From contig NZ_BSOB01000017.1 in the NCBI RefSeq assembly GCF_030160295.1, positions 338,049 to 402,048 of the forward strand: 64,000 nucleotides of DNA, read 5' to 3'. Position 1 is the first letter of the stretch; each line of letters starts with the position of its first letter. Source of the stretch: Dyella acidisoli. GTDB taxonomy: Bacteria > Pseudomonadota > Gammaproteobacteria > Xanthomonadales > Rhodanobacteraceae. The notes below the pieces were generated by a model. The model worked only from the letters and a program-made list of their open reading frames with translations. It was not told where the DNA came from and searched no databases. Below are positions 43,958 to 53,337 of this stretch, piece after piece. Made by a program: the position numbers and the translations under genes.

Positions 43958-46706
43958 AGGTGACCCCCACGTAATAAGCGCGGCCATTGTCCAGTTGTTC
44001 CTTGATCAAGCTCTGATCCGGGCCAAGCACGCGAGTGGGGCGTGCGTTGGTGAGGTTCTTGCCTTGCAGCAGGAAGCTGACGTGCGAGTTGTAGATGTAG
44101 CGAAGCTGTGCATCATAGGTTTGCGTTTGCGCGTAATAGATGTCGTTCACCGGATTGTCCGTGGCGAAACTGATCGGCATCTTGCCGGTGTGATTCGCGC
44201 TGATCTGGGCGCTGAATGGTCCCTGGTTGTAGAGCAGCGACGCATTGAGGAGGTGCTTGGCGGCGCCGACCAGCATCGGCAATTGACGCTGGCTGCCGTC
44301 GTTCATCCGAATCATTGGGCCATCCATGTCCAGCAAAGTGGCATTGAAGCTGGCGCCGAAATGGCTCAGCACACCCGGCAGAAAATCGAAATGCAATTTG
44401 GTTGCGCCGAACTCCAGTCCCTTCACTTTGGCGGTGGTGGCATTCTGCGCCTGGGTGGTTGTTACCAAGTACGTGCCGGTCAAGCCGTCGGGATTAACCT
44501 CGGAGGCGGTGGTCGTCAGGTTAACGATTTCGTGCTGGATACGTTTCTGGAATGCGGCAAGCGAAAACATCGCGTCGCTGGCCGGATACCATTCCAGCGA
44601 CAAGTCGTAGTTGGTGGACTTGCGCGGCACCAGGTTCGGATTGCTGATAGTTTGCGAAATGGTGTTGCCGGCCAGGCTCACGGTGGGTGCACTGTTCTGT
44701 CCCAGCGCAGCATACGAAGCACGCGCCAACGTCTGGTTTGCACCTGCACGCAAAATCAGATCAGGTTCCAGGTTGTAGGCAAGGATCGCCGAAGGCAGCA
44801 ACTTGCCGTAGTGGTGAACATTGTCGAGCTTGGCGAAGTTAGTGAGGCTGCTGATCGGATTCGGCTGCGTGTTTTGCACGTCTTGCGACGTGTCTTCATA
44901 ACGCAACCCGACGATGCCCATGAAGTCACCCTGGCGATAACCCGTCATGGCGTAGCCGCTGGTAGTGGCTTCCTTGATGTTGAAATCGCTGATGGCGCTG
45001 GTGCGCGTGTTGGTAGCCACTGGCGCGTAAAGGTTAGGGTGATCCAGGAAGTACTGCGTCACCTTGGCTGGATCGATGAGCAGCATGTTCTGGCCGTTGC
45101 CATCGTAGGGCTGGAAATAAGTGTCTTCCGTGCCGATGGTCCCAAGCGACACAGACGAAGTGGGGGCATAGCCGATCTGGTTGAGATCGTAACGTTGCTG
45201 CAGATTGCGGTACTGCACGCCGGCTTTGTAACCCCAGCCTTCGGAATCTTCTTGCAAGTTGTGGTTGAAGTCAGCCTTCAGTGTGACCAATCCCGACTTG
45301 CTGCGTTCGAGCGCATTCATATAGCTGGTCTGCAGATAGTTCGCCGGATTCATGTAATAACTCGCGTTGCTCGGTGTGAACAGCGCGACGCTGCCGGGCG
45401 AGGCGTCGTAGTTGAATCCGAGATTGGATGATGTCGCGCTGGTAAAGACATCCTCCTGGGTGGATTGCTTGTAGTTGCCGACCGCGTAGTTGGCAGTCAC
45501 GTCGAGCTGGTCGCGTTCATCGGGTTCGAAACTGCTGCCGAGTTCCACATATTTGATCTGGCGAACCTGATCGTAATGATCGAAGTCGACCTGCGCTGCG
45601 CCTTTAGCGAAGCTGCCTGTGGTGTCGGAAGTGAGTGTGGCCGGACCTACGCGTGCCAGGAACTGCGAACGGCGGAATTCATTGTTTTCGTGCTGGAAAA
45701 AACCCCCGGTGACGTGTGCTTGCAGATTTTCATGGTTGTCGTACTCGAACTTGCCGAGCACGCCTTCGCGTTGCCGCACGTTGTCGTAAGTGAGCCAGCG
45801 GTGACGATCAGGAACGGCCACCAGGCCATCGACGTCGTTGCTGGGCGTCAGCGTGGAGCCAGTGCCTGCTTTGTTCTGACCCAGCGAGGAAAGCTTCTGC
45901 GTGCCGCCGGTGTAGTTGTAATACCCATCGCTATCCATCGCCGTATCGAGCGAAGACGAATCGCGACGGTAATAGCTGGTCGACAGAATGAAGCCGAATT
46001 GATGCTGGCTACCGAACGTATCGCTGATCGTATTCTCGATTTGTCCGGATGGACCAGAATGGGCAACGACACGCGAATTGTCCCAATGTGCGTAATCGGC
46101 GCGACCCGATATGAATAACCCGGGATGATCGAAGGCGCTGCGCGTGCGCAGGTTCACCACGCCACCGATCGCATCGGCAGGCATGTCGGCCGTCACGGCC
46201 TTGTAGACGCTGACGTGTTGCGCAAGTGAAGCGGGCAACACGTCCAGCGATACGTTGCGCGTGGTGGTTTCCGTGGAGGGCAGGGCGACACCATCCACCA
46301 TCACCGAGTTGTAGTCGGGATTGAGGCCGCGCAGATTGAGGAACTGCGCTTCGCCACGCCCGTTGTTGATGGTCATCGCCACACCGGGAATGCGCTGCAC
46401 GGCTTCGCCAAGACCAAAATCTGGAACCGAACCGATTTCATCGGCGGAAATCCCATCGGAGATCACCGACAGCGAACGCTTTTCGGCGATCGCTTTTTCC
46501 ACGGACAGTGTTTTGCCAGTGACTTGTATGGCATCCAAGGTCTTGGCCGCTGTGCTCGCGGTGTCGGGCTTGTTGGAGTCCACGCTGTTGACGGGCGGTG
46601 GTGTGGACTGTGCGAAGGCTTGGCCCATCGCCAAAGTCAGGCTGGTTAATGCAATAAGCGATACGTAGCGTGCGTTGCCGCCGCGCATCTTCGGTTGGTG
46701 CTTCAT
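43947..46706 (-). CDS. TonB-dependent receptor (Xanthomonas-type, carbohydrate locus)
   Basis: The 919-residue outer-membrane receptor has a signal peptide (RYVSLIALTSLTLAMGQAFA), TonB-box and linker, a plug (about 75-190, VQRIPGVAMTINNGRGEAQFLNLRGLNPDYNSV and the DADAIGG-like ADAIGGVVNLRTRSAF), and a barrel ending YYVGVTYVL. Its overall organisation is that of the large TIGR01782-type receptors linked to glycan uptake in Xanthomonadales. It heads a leftward operon with a phosphodiester glycosidase and a ROK regulator, suggesting transport of a glycoside or amino-sugar compound. A GAGGAAA site precedes the ATG. Confidence 0.9.
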   Translation of the reverse strand: MKHQPKMRGGNARYVSLIALTSLTLAMGQAFAQSTPPPVNSVDSNKPDTASTAAKTLDAIQVTGKTLSVEKAIAEKRSLSVISDGISADEIGSVPDFGLGEAVQRIPGVAMTINNGRGEAQFLNLRGLNPDYNSVMVDGVALPSTETTTRNVSLDVLPASLAQHVSVYKAVTADMPADAIGGVVNLRTRSAFDHPGLFISGRADYAHWDNSRVVAHSGPSGQIENTISDTFGSQHQFGFILSTSYYRRDSSSLDTAMDSDGYYNYTGGTQKLSSLGQNKAGTGSTLTPSNDVDGLVAVPDRHRWLTYDNVRQREGVLGKFEYDNHENLQAHVTGGFFQHENNEFRRSQFLARVGPATLTSDTTGSFAKGAAQVDFDHYDQVRQIKYVELGSSFEPDERDQLDVTANYAVGNYKQSTQEDVFTSATSSNLGFNYDASPGSVALFTPSNASYYMNPANYLQTSYMNALERSKSGLVTLKADFNHNLQEDSEGWGYKAGVQYRNLQQRYDLNQIGYAPTSSVSLGTIGTEDTYFQPYDGNGQNMLLIDPAKVTQYFLDHPNLYAPVATNTRTSAISDFNIKEATTSGYAMTGYRQGDFMGIVGLRYEDTSQDVQNTQPNPISSLTNFAKLDNVHHYGKLLPSAILAYNLEPDLILRAGANQTLARASYAALGQNSAPTVSLAGNTISQTISNPNLVPRKSTNYDLSLEWYPASDAMFSLAAFQKRIQHEIVNLTTTASEVNPDGLTGTYLVTTTQAQNATTAKVKGLEFGATKLHFDFLPGVLSHFGASFNATLLDMDGPMIRMNDGSQRQLPMLVGAAKHLLNASLLYNQGPFSAQISANHTGKMPISFATDNPVNDIYYAQTQTYDAQLRYIYNSHVSFLLQGKNLTNARPTRVLGPDQSLIKEQLDNGRAYYVGVTYVL

Positions 46707-46761
46707 GAAAGCGGTTTCCTCTTCAAGCGTCGCGCCCCCCTGTGGGCGTGCGTGCCGTACA

Positions 46762-46788
46762 AATTAATCACTATGTGTGAATTAAATT
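46762..46788 (-). promoter_or_regulatory. Candidate operator upstream of the receptor operon
   Basis: An AT-rich near-palindrome, AATTAATCAC-TATG-TGTGAATTAAATT, lies 55 bases before the receptor start in an otherwise GC-rich region. Its position and A/T-rich symmetric form would suit a ROK-type repressor, and the ROK gene is in the same operon. No second site was looked for. Confidence 0.35.
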
Positions 46789-46890
46789 TGACAGAGGGCA
46801 CGCGGCATCACGCGATGCGATGTTGCGAGCAGATGAGGAGTTATTTCGGGACGCAGCCTGGAAGGAAATGACAGTGTGGCTATGCAGAGT

Positions 46891-47043
46891 TCCCTCCCTT
46901 GCTTGCAGAGGAGGGTTAGGGTGGGGTGACGCGAGCAAAGCTCGCGTTGGCTATGCCGCAATAACTGCTAGACACGATTGAACATCGTCGCGATGTTTGC
47001 TTCACCCCACCCCAACCCTCCCCTACTGAACGTAGGGGAGGGA
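46891..47043. repeat. Imperfect palindromic element (family C) before lgt
   Basis: GAGGGTTAGGGTGGGGTGA faces CACCCCACCCCAACCCTCCCC across ~90 bases, and the centre has smaller hairpins such as AGCAAAGCTCGCG. At 153 bp it fills most of the 440 bp divergent gap between the TonB receptor and lgt. The TonB receptor promoter must lie right of 46706 and the lgt promoter in the last 100 bases. Confidence 0.6.
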
Positions 47044-47149
47044 GCAGGTGGAAGATCGCGCTAGTTAGGCCCGAAGGGCAGGGGAAATGAAGCAGTGTCC
47101 TGACGAGCCTGGGCTGGCCCGGCTAAACTGCCGCCTTTGATCTTTACTG

Positions 47150-48055
47150 ATGCAGCCCATGACGCAGCCTTTTGTCGTGCAATTCAACCCCGTCGCCGTG
47201 CATCTGGGGCCGATCCAGGTCCACTGGTACGGTCTGATGTATCTGCTTGGCTTCCTTGGGGCCTGGCTGCTGGGCGAATACCGGCGCAAGCGTGGACGCC
47301 TGCCGGTAAGCCGCGATGCGCTGGGCGATCTGATGTTCTACGCGATGATGGGCATCATCCTGGGTGGGCGCATCTGGTACATGCTGTTTTATTACGCGGG
47401 CGGCATCAAATGGATATGGACCGAACCGCTGGCGCTGTTCCGCGTATGGGATGGCGGCATGAGTTTCCATGGTGGTCTGGTCGGCGTGCTGGCGGCGGGC
47501 TTGTGGTGGTCGCGTCGGCACAAGCTGCATTTCTTCGACACGGTGGACTTTGTTGCGCCGTTGGTGCCGCTGGGACTTGGGCTCGGTCGCCTGGGCAATT
47601 TCATCAATGGCGAGCTATGGGGCAAGCCGGGCAGCGTGTCGTGGGCAATGATTTTTCCCGGTGCACGCGATGAAGATGCTGCGCTGGCGGCGAACGATCC
47701 GCATCTCGCGCAGATCATGCAACAGTTCGGCGGCGTGCCGCGTCATCCCTCGCAGCTGTATGAGCTGGCACTGGAAGGCGTCGTGATGCTTAGCGTGTTG
47801 TGGTTGGTGTCGATGAAGCCGAGGCCGCGTTATCTCATCTCCGGCTTGTTCGCGCTGATGTACGGTTGCTTCCGCTTCGCGGTGGAATTCGTTCGTGTGC
47901 CGGATGTGCAGCTCGGCTATCTGGCGTGGGGCTGGCTCACGATGGGGCAGATCCAGTCGCTGCCGTTGATCGTGATCGGCATAGCCTTGCTTTGGCTTTC
48001 GCGCAAGGCACCCACTTTGCCGTTGGCTCAGGCAGAGCCGGCGAAGACGGCGTAA
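47150..48055 (+). CDS. lgt: Prolipoprotein diacylglyceryl transferase
   Basis: It moves diacylglycerol from phosphatidylglycerol to the lipobox cysteine of prolipoproteins in the inner membrane. The 301 residues have about seven helices. The catalytic HGGLVG loop ([11 protein letters not shown]) and [13 protein letters not shown] with the essential Arg and Asn are intact, as is the late RVPD segment. It lies directly before thyA, a common pairing. The start is at 47150 (MQPMTQPF); a second ATG is nine bases later. Confidence 0.96.
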   Translation: MQPMTQPFVVQFNPVAVHLGPIQVHWYGLMYLLGFLGAWLLGEYRRKRGRLPVSRDALGDLMFYAMMGIILGGRIWYMLFYYAGGIKWIWTEPLALFRVWDGGMSFHGGLVGVLAAGLWWSRRHKLHFFDTVDFVAPLVPLGLGLGRLGNFINGELWGKPGSVSWAMIFPGARDEDAALAANDPHLAQIMQQFGGVPRHPSQLYELALEGVVMLSVLWLVSMKPRPRYLISGLFALMYGCFRFAVEFVRVPDVQLGYLAWGWLTMGQIQSLPLIVIGIALLWLSRKAPTLPLAQAEPAKTA

Positions 48056-48064
48056 GATTTCGCC

Positions 48065-48859
48065 ATGCACGCTTATCTCGACCTGCTTCGTCATGTGCTG
48101 GAACATGGCGCGGAAAAAAACGATCGCACCGGCACCGGCACGCGCAGCGTGTTCGGCCCGCAGTTGCGCTTTGACCTCAACGAAGGCTTCCCGCTGGTCA
48201 CCACCAAGAAGCTGCATTTGAAATCGATCGTGCATGAGCTGATCTGGTTTCTGCAGGGTGATACCAACATCGCGTATCTGAAGGAACATGGCGTCAGCAT
48301 CTGGGACGAGTGGGCCGACGAACACGGCGATCTCGGTCCGGTCTATGGCAAGCAATGGCGCGCCTGGCCGACCGCTGACGGACATGTGGTGGATCAGATC
48401 CGCTGGGTGGTCGAGGAGATCAAGCGCAATCCCGATTCGCGTCGTCTGATCGTGAGCGCGTGGAACGTGGGCGAGCTGCCGAAGATGGCGCTGATGCCGT
48501 GTCACGCGTTGTTCCAGTTCTACGTTGCGAATGGCAAATTGAGCTGTCAGCTCTATCAGCGTTCCGGCGATATTTTTCTCGGCGTGCCGTTCAACATCGC
48601 CAGCTATGCGTTGCTCACGCATATGATTGCGCAGGTGTGCGGATTAGGCGTGGGTGATTTCGTGCACACGCTGGGCGATGCGCATCTGTACAGCAATCAT
48701 CTGGAACAGGCGCGTTTGCAACTGACGCGCGAGCCGCGCGCACTGCCGCGGCTGAAGCTTAATCCGCATGTCACGTCGATCTTCGACTTCCGCTTCGAGG
48801 ATGTGACGATCGAGGATTACCACCCGCATCCGGCGATCAAGGCGCCGGTGGCGGTATAA
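48065..48859 (+). CDS. thyA: Thymidylate synthase
   Basis: It methylates dUMP to dTMP with methylenetetrahydrofolate. The 264 residues match E. coli in length, and the nucleophile is Cys146 in [10 protein letters not shown], the same position. [22 protein letters not shown], the paired-Arg segment [11 protein letters not shown], and [16 protein letters not shown] are all present. It starts ten bases after the lgt stop and is followed by a double hairpin and folA, which regenerates the folate it consumes. Confidence 0.97.
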   Translation: MHAYLDLLRHVLEHGAEKNDRTGTGTRSVFGPQLRFDLNEGFPLVTTKKLHLKSIVHELIWFLQGDTNIAYLKEHGVSIWDEWADEHGDLGPVYGKQWRAWPTADGHVVDQIRWVVEEIKRNPDSRRLIVSAWNVGELPKMALMPCHALFQFYVANGKLSCQLYQRSGDIFLGVPFNIASYALLTHMIAQVCGLGVGDFVHTLGDAHLYSNHLEQARLQLTREPRALPRLKLNPHVTSIFDFRFEDVTIEDYHPHPAIKAPVAV

Positions 48860-48866
48860 GACGCAG

Positions 48867-48924
48867 GCCGGGATGCCAATCCCGGCGTCAAGAGGCTGCG
48901 AAAAGCTGGGATTGGCATCCCAGC
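48867..48924. repeat. Twin hairpin between thyA and folA
   Basis: GCCGGGATGCCAATCCCGGC and, 18 bases on, GCTGGGATTGGCATCCCAGC are each self-complementary and also complementary to one another. Without a T-run it is probably a 3' stabiliser or regulatory structure. Confidence 0.65.
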
Positions 48925-49008
48925 CCGCTCGCTTCAAACGCTATAATGAGCGGTCGGCTGGGCCAGACCCAGCCTTTGTGACAGTCACCGCCGCCTTTTG
49001 GAGCCTCC

Positions 49009-49497
49009 ATGGCCATTTCGCTGATCGCCGCCCTCGACGAGAACTTTGCAATCGGTCGTAAGGGCCAGCTTCCCTGGCATCTGCCGGACGATCTGAAGTG
49101 GTTCAAACAGTTGACCGTCGGCAAGTTCGTGCTGATGGGTTACAACACCGCGGTTTCGATTGGCCGAGCCCTGCCGGAGCGAGAGAACCTGGTGATATCG
49201 CATCGCCACGAGGCGCCGTTCCCCGGCCAGATCACGGTGCGCTCCATCGAAGAAGCACAGGCGCGTGCCGATGGCACCGGCCTGATGGTGATCGGCGGCG
49301 GCAGGGTGTTTCATGACGCGCTGCCGATGGCGCAGCGCCTTTATCTCACCTGGGTGAGTGCGGCGGTGGATGGGGCGGATGCGTTCTTCCCTGGCATCCA
49401 CTTCAGCGACTGGACCGAGGTCAAGCGCACGCATCACAAGAAGGATGCGCAGCACAGCTACGACTTCGACATGGTTGAGTACATCCGCAATAGCTGA
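49009..49497 (+). CDS. folA: Dihydrofolate reductase
   Basis: It reduces dihydrofolate to tetrahydrofolate with NADPH, feeding the preceding thymidylate synthase. At 162 residues it is typical. ISLIAALDENFAIGRKGQLPWHLPDDLKWFK is the folate-site block (with Asp in PDD), VLMGYNTAVSIGR binds NADPH, and VIGGGRVFHDAL is the second cofactor loop. A near-normal folA; nothing suggests trimethoprim-resistance changes. Confidence 0.97.
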   Translation: MAISLIAALDENFAIGRKGQLPWHLPDDLKWFKQLTVGKFVLMGYNTAVSIGRALPERENLVISHRHEAPFPGQITVRSIEEAQARADGTGLMVIGGGRVFHDALPMAQRLYLTWVSAAVDGADAFFPGIHFSDWTEVKRTHHKKDAQHSYDFDMVEYIRNS

Positions 49498-49501
49498 TCG
49501 C

Positions 49502-50464
49502 GTGAACGACGTCGCCGGCGCAATGCTGCATGTGATGGCCGGTGTGCTGCGCGATGCGCAGGGCAGGGTGCTGCTGGCGCAGCGTCCGCCCGGCAAGCAT
49601 CTGGAAGGCATGTGGGAATTCCCAGGCGGCAAGCTGGAGCTTGGCGAATCGCCGCAGCACGCGTTGATGCGCGAACTGCTCGAAGAGCTGGACGTACAGA
49701 TCCAGCCGCAAGACGGCACACCATTGATTCGCATACCGTGGCGCTATGGCGAGCGCGGCTTGTTGCTCGACGCGTGGGCATTTACGCGCTGGGAGGGTAC
49801 GCCGCAGTCGCTGGAAGGGCAGGCCTTGCAATGGCTAATGCCCTGCGACGTCGACCTGGCGACGCTGGCGCCTGCCGATCGCCCCATCCTGCAAGCGCTA
49901 CGCTTGCCAGCCCTCTACGCGATTACGCCGGCCGATGTGTCGCCGGATCATGTCGATGCGTGGCATGCGCGCGTGGAGGCTGCGATCGAACGAGGCGTTC
50001 GGTTGATTCAGTTGCGTTTTCCATCATGGTCGTTTGAACAGGTGCGCGCTCTGGCTGCTCGCCTGCAAGCAAGCGCAGTGCAACGTGGTGCCTGCCTGCT
50101 GCTCAATGGCGATATCGAAGGTGCGAGCAGGCTTGGCAAAGGCATTGGTGTGCACCTGAAAGCGGCGCAAGTGGAGGCGCTGACGGAGCGTCCCTTGCCT
50201 TGGTCGCAGGTGATCGGCGCGAGCTGCCACGAGGCCAGCCAGCTCATGAAAGCCGTGCCATTGGCCGACTTCGCCGCGCTTTCGCCGGTGGCTCCTACCG
50301 CCAGCCATCCCCACGCGCCCGCGTTAGGCTGGCAGCGATTTCACGCGCTGGCCGAGGCTGCCGCGCTACCGGTCTATGCACTTGGCGGTATGGCGCCCGC
50401 GCAAGTCGAGGAGGCGCGCAAGCATGGCGCCCAGGGTGTGGCGGGCATCGGTGCATTCTGGTGA
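49502..50464 (+). CDS. Nudix hydrolase fused to thiamine-phosphate-synthase-like domain
   Basis: The 320-residue product has a MutT-like N-terminal half (VMAGVLRDAQGRVLLAQRPPGK, Nudix box GGKLELGESPQHALMRELLEEL) that would remove oxidised dGTP. The C-terminal half (from about residue 140, YAITPADVSP) is a TIM-barrel domain of the ThiE/TenI group ending VYALGGMAPAQVEEARKHGAQGVAGIGAFW. The fusion is recurrent in gammaproteobacteria. The C-terminal domain role is unknown. It probably starts with GTG at 49502, four bases after the folA stop. Confidence 0.88.
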   Translation: MNDVAGAMLHVMAGVLRDAQGRVLLAQRPPGKHLEGMWEFPGGKLELGESPQHALMRELLEELDVQIQPQDGTPLIRIPWRYGERGLLLDAWAFTRWEGTPQSLEGQALQWLMPCDVDLATLAPADRPILQALRLPALYAITPADVSPDHVDAWHARVEAAIERGVRLIQLRFPSWSFEQVRALAARLQASAVQRGACLLLNGDIEGASRLGKGIGVHLKAAQVEALTERPLPWSQVIGASCHEASQLMKAVPLADFAALSPVAPTASHPHAPALGWQRFHALAEAAALPVYALGGMAPAQVEEARKHGAQGVAGIGAFW

Positions 50465-50504
50465 ATGGCTTGCCCGGCAGCGCGTGCAGCAGTAGCGTGC
50501 GTCC

Positions 50505-50783
50505 ATGCGTATCGTCTATCGCGCCCAGAATCTGATCGATGCCCATCTGGTGAAGGATGCGCTGGAGAGTGCGGACGTGCCCGCCTTCATCTCCGGCGAA
50601 TACCTTACCGGCGGCGTCGGGCAGTTGCCTGCGCTGGACTACGTGGCGGTGTTGGTGTCGGAATCCAGCGTAGATGCGGCCGAACCCATTGTGCGCGAGA
50701 TCGATCATGCATTGGCTGAGGCCAGGTCGGCCATCCACGATTTCGATGATGATCCCGATAGCGTGGTGCCGTTGCCGGTTTGA
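50505..50783 (+). CDS. DUF2007 family small protein
   Basis: A 92-residue protein MRIVYRAQNLIDAHLVKDALESADVPAFI with SGEYLTGGVGQLPALDYVAVLV, matching the DUF2007 (putative signal-transducing protein) family, known as a compact ferredoxin-like fold. Function is not known. It lies 40 bases after the Nudix fusion and is likely in the same transcript. Confidence 0.83.
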   Translation: MRIVYRAQNLIDAHLVKDALESADVPAFISGEYLTGGVGQLPALDYVAVLVSESSVDAAEPIVREIDHALAEARSAIHDFDDDPDSVVPLPV

Positions 50784-50820
50784 TGGCCGGCAGACTTGTC
50801 ATGAAGCACCCTTAGTGCGT

Positions 50821-50956
50821 CCCTCTCCGTTTGGGAGAGGGTGCCGAGAAGCGGGTGAGGTTTCCAGCGAAGCGCCATGTTGATGAATCGCACGAGCGTT
50901 CGCCATCGCGCGCTGATCGCACCCTCACCCCAACCCCTCTCCCGAAGGGAGAGGGG
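50821..50956. repeat. 136 bp palindromic repeat (family B, copy 2)
   Basis: The same length and layout as 9475-9610: CCCTCTCC...GGGAGAGGG at the left, TGCCGAGAAGCGGGTGAGG and GCGCGCTGATCGCACCCTCACC inside, CCCCTCTCCCGAAGGGAGAG at the right. It lies between the DUF2007 gene and apt, both rightward. Confidence 0.8.
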
Positions 50957-51003
50957 CACGCTATGCAGGTATGCTATCGAGCGCATCACCACTGGAGCCC
51001 TGC

Positions 51004-51522
51004 ATGACCGAGTTTGCAAGTCTGATTCGTGCCGTACCGGATTTTCCGAAGCCGGGCGTCACGTTCCGGGACATCACGCCGTTGCTGGCCGATGGCCCCG
51101 CCTTCGCGCGATGCATCGACGCGCTGGTCGAACCTTGGTTGGGTAGTGGCGTACAGGCCGTATGCGGCGTCGAATCGCGCGGTTTCATTTTTGCTGCGGC
51201 GATGGCGCAGAAATTGGGTGCGGGCTTCGTGCCACTGCGCAAACCCGGCAAACTTCCACCTCCGGTGATGCATGCGGACTACCAACTCGAATATGGCACT
51301 GATCGCCTTGAGGCGCGTGTCGGTACGGTGCGCCAGGGCGAACGGGTAGTACTGGTGGACGATGTGCTCGCCACCGGTGGGACGATTGGCGCGGCGCGTA
51401 ATTTGTTGGGGCAGCTTGGTGCTGAACTGCTGGGTGCTTCGGTGGTGATTGAGTTGCTGGCTTTGCAGGGGCGGGCGCTTTGGCCCCGTGAAATCCCATT
51501 GCATTCGGTGCTGCATTATTGA
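51004..51522 (+). CDS. apt: Adenine phosphoribosyltransferase
   Basis: It salvages adenine to AMP with PRPP. A 172-residue protein with IRAVPDFPKPGVTFRDITPLL at the N-terminus, GVESRGFIFAAAMAQKLG, the KPGKLP loop, and the PRPP motif VVLVDDVLATGGT. The ATG at 51004 is the family start; the in-frame region upstream belongs to the repeat. Confidence 0.96.
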   Translation: MTEFASLIRAVPDFPKPGVTFRDITPLLADGPAFARCIDALVEPWLGSGVQAVCGVESRGFIFAAAMAQKLGAGFVPLRKPGKLPPPVMHADYQLEYGTDRLEARVGTVRQGERVVLVDDVLATGGTIGAARNLLGQLGAELLGASVVIELLALQGRALWPREIPLHSVLHY

Positions 51523-51530
51523 GGGACGCC

Positions 51531-51605
51531 GTAGGGTGGGGTGTAAATTCCAACGCTGCCATGTATGCGTGGATGGCAATGTTGGGGTTTGCACCCCAAC
51601 CTACG
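51531..51605. repeat. Hairpin element after apt
   Basis: GTAGGGTGGGGTG and TTTGCACCCCAACCTAC, with GTTGG inside, are arranged as inverted arms 75 bases long in all. It is a longer relative of the hairpins at 4894 and 37241. Confidence 0.6.
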
Positions 51606-51738
51606 TGTTCAGTCGAAGTCTTCGGCGAGCGTCTTGCGCTGCGTGTCCGATAACATAACTTTTTCGCGCATCTCTGGATGCGTTGAGGCAAGCATCACAG
51701 CAGCCCCTGGCTTTCCAATCCTCGATCATTCCATCACT

Positions 51739-52215
51739 CTACTCGAAGCGCAAAAAATGCACCGCCGCCGTTTTGTCCTCGGTGCTGCGATCCATATCTT
51801 CGTCTGCAATCGCCGTAACGGATGGATGTCCGCTTACTGTCAGCGTGATCCTATGCTCGATACCAACCAATCGTGCAAGCTCGCGCTTGCGCTGTTCCAC
51901 ATCGGGATATTCCACGAACAGCGTCGCCTTTAAATTCTTCCCATCGGGGATGAGCGGGTTATACGCATCCAGTTCCTCATGGATACCATTTGCCTCGAAG
52001 ATCTGCTCGATGCGCAGCATCTCCTGGATCTGATACTGGATCGTGAGGCGGTCTTCGAACGTCAGTGTGAGATGTGCACCTAATTGCGCGCAGCGTTTTT
52101 TCTTGTGCGCCATCACACGCGCGCGAAAATCGTTGCGTTGCGCGGCGTAGGCTTCGAGCGAAAGAAGATCGCGGCGCTGCAGTTTGTTTATGTGTGTCGA
52201 AAGTTGTGAGTTCAT
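51739..52215 (-). CDS. DUF3501 family protein
   Basis: A 158-residue protein, MNSQLSTHINKLQRRDLLSLEAYAAQRNDFRARVMAHKKKR, then HLTLTFEDRLTIQYQIQEMLRIEQIFE. DUF3501 genes are widely found behind an HdrD-like Fe-S protein and a rubrerythrin, as here; the trio is linked to oxidative-stress or peroxide handling by context only. The ATG at 52215 is two bases after the preceding gene stop; the frame upstream of it is a shadow. Confidence 0.83.
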   Translation of the reverse strand: MNSQLSTHINKLQRRDLLSLEAYAAQRNDFRARVMAHKKKRCAQLGAHLTLTFEDRLTIQYQIQEMLRIEQIFEANGIHEELDAYNPLIPDGKNLKATLFVEYPDVEQRKRELARLVGIEHRITLTVSGHPSVTAIADEDMDRSTEDKTAAVHFLRFE

Positions 52216-52217
52216 GA

Positions 52218-53265
52218 TCAGATTCCGTAGGCCTTGCGCAAGAGACTCAATGGATGCTCCGCTGCTGGTTTGTCGTTCAGACCATGCGCAATGTGGCCGC
52301 CGGCCATCGGGCAGCCGCTGGTGAAATGCGCGGCTTCGGCTTGTGCGACGCGGTTTTCCACCGGCTTGGCGAGCTTGCGTGACAACGCGTAGGTCTTGTG
52401 TTTCACGCCATAGGTGCCGTCGTGACCGGAACAGCGTTCGATGGCGGTGATTTCCGTGTTCGGTACGAGTTGAAGAATCTCGCCGGTTTTCGGTCCGATC
52501 TTCTGCACGCGCTGATGGCAGGGCACCTGCCATGCAATCTTGCCGAGCGATTGCTTGAAGTCGGTGACGAGCAAGCCGGCCTTGTGTCGTTCTGCCAAAT
52601 ATTCGAAAGGATCGAAGAAGCGGTCACGCACCAGTGCTACATCACTGTCGTCTGGAGACATCAGCGGCAGTTCCTGCTTGAACATCAGTACGCACGACGG
52701 CACGGCCGCGGTGAAATCCCAGCCTTCGCGCGCCATCTTTGTGAGTACCGGATCCAAGTTTTTTCCAGCAGCTTGCGTGCGGTGGGATTTTTGTTCGCCG
52801 CGTTGATGGTTTGCACTGCAACCGGAATCGAGGCAAGTTTGCCGACGGCGCGTGTATTGGAAAGAATTCTCGCGGACAGCGGTGCGCCGTGCTCGCGAAA
52901 TTCCACCGCCTTGGCGCGCAGCATCAGGTGCGGAAAATCCACATTCCACGGATGCGGCGGCACATAGGGGCATTTGGTGAGATAGCACAGGTCGCAGAGA
53001 TAGCACTGCTCTGTGACCTTTGCGTAATCACTTTTCGCGACGCCATCGATTTCCATCGATTCGGATGCGTCGATCAGATCGAACAACGTGGGGAGGCGTG
53101 GCAAAGGCTCAAACAGCGGCGGCAGCCGTGGCAGATGTTGAAGACACGCTCGAGTTCGGCATCGAGTGATGCGCGATCCCAGAATTCGGGATTCAACCAA
53201 TCCAGCGGATGGCGAGTGGGTGCTTCGAGGCTGCCTTCTCGCGTGGTGCTGATGGGTTCTGCCAT
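52218..53265 (-). pseudogene. HdrD/GlpC-like Fe-S protein gene, broken by frameshift and internal deletion
   Basis: It starts with [20 protein letters not shown] and [15 protein letters not shown] in one frame. Near 53088-53096 (in GTGGGGAGG) a one-base change shifts the frame to [25 protein letters not shown] and [20 protein letters not shown]. At about 52760, in the middle of the KLLEKT segment, it shifts again into [24 protein letters not shown] and the C-terminal FERCSGHDGT-like part. Full-length relatives have about 100 more residues here, including a CCG-type cluster motif, so DNA was deleted. Intact gene products are ~440 residues and contain 4Fe-4S and HdrD-type cysteine sets. The neighbours, DUF3501 and rubrerythrin, are intact. 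Confidence 0.8.
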
Positions 53266-53337
53266 GCGTTCCGCCTCCGGTGTGCTTGCTCCCCTCTCCC
53301 TTCGGGAGAGGGGCTTTACGCGCGGTATTCGCGCCGA

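Noticed and set aside
53291-53313. Rho-independent terminator near the rubrerythrin and Fe-S genes
   Set aside because: The hairpin CCCCTCTCCCTTCGGGAGAGGGG has no T-run in either direction and belongs to the dispersed family B hairpins.
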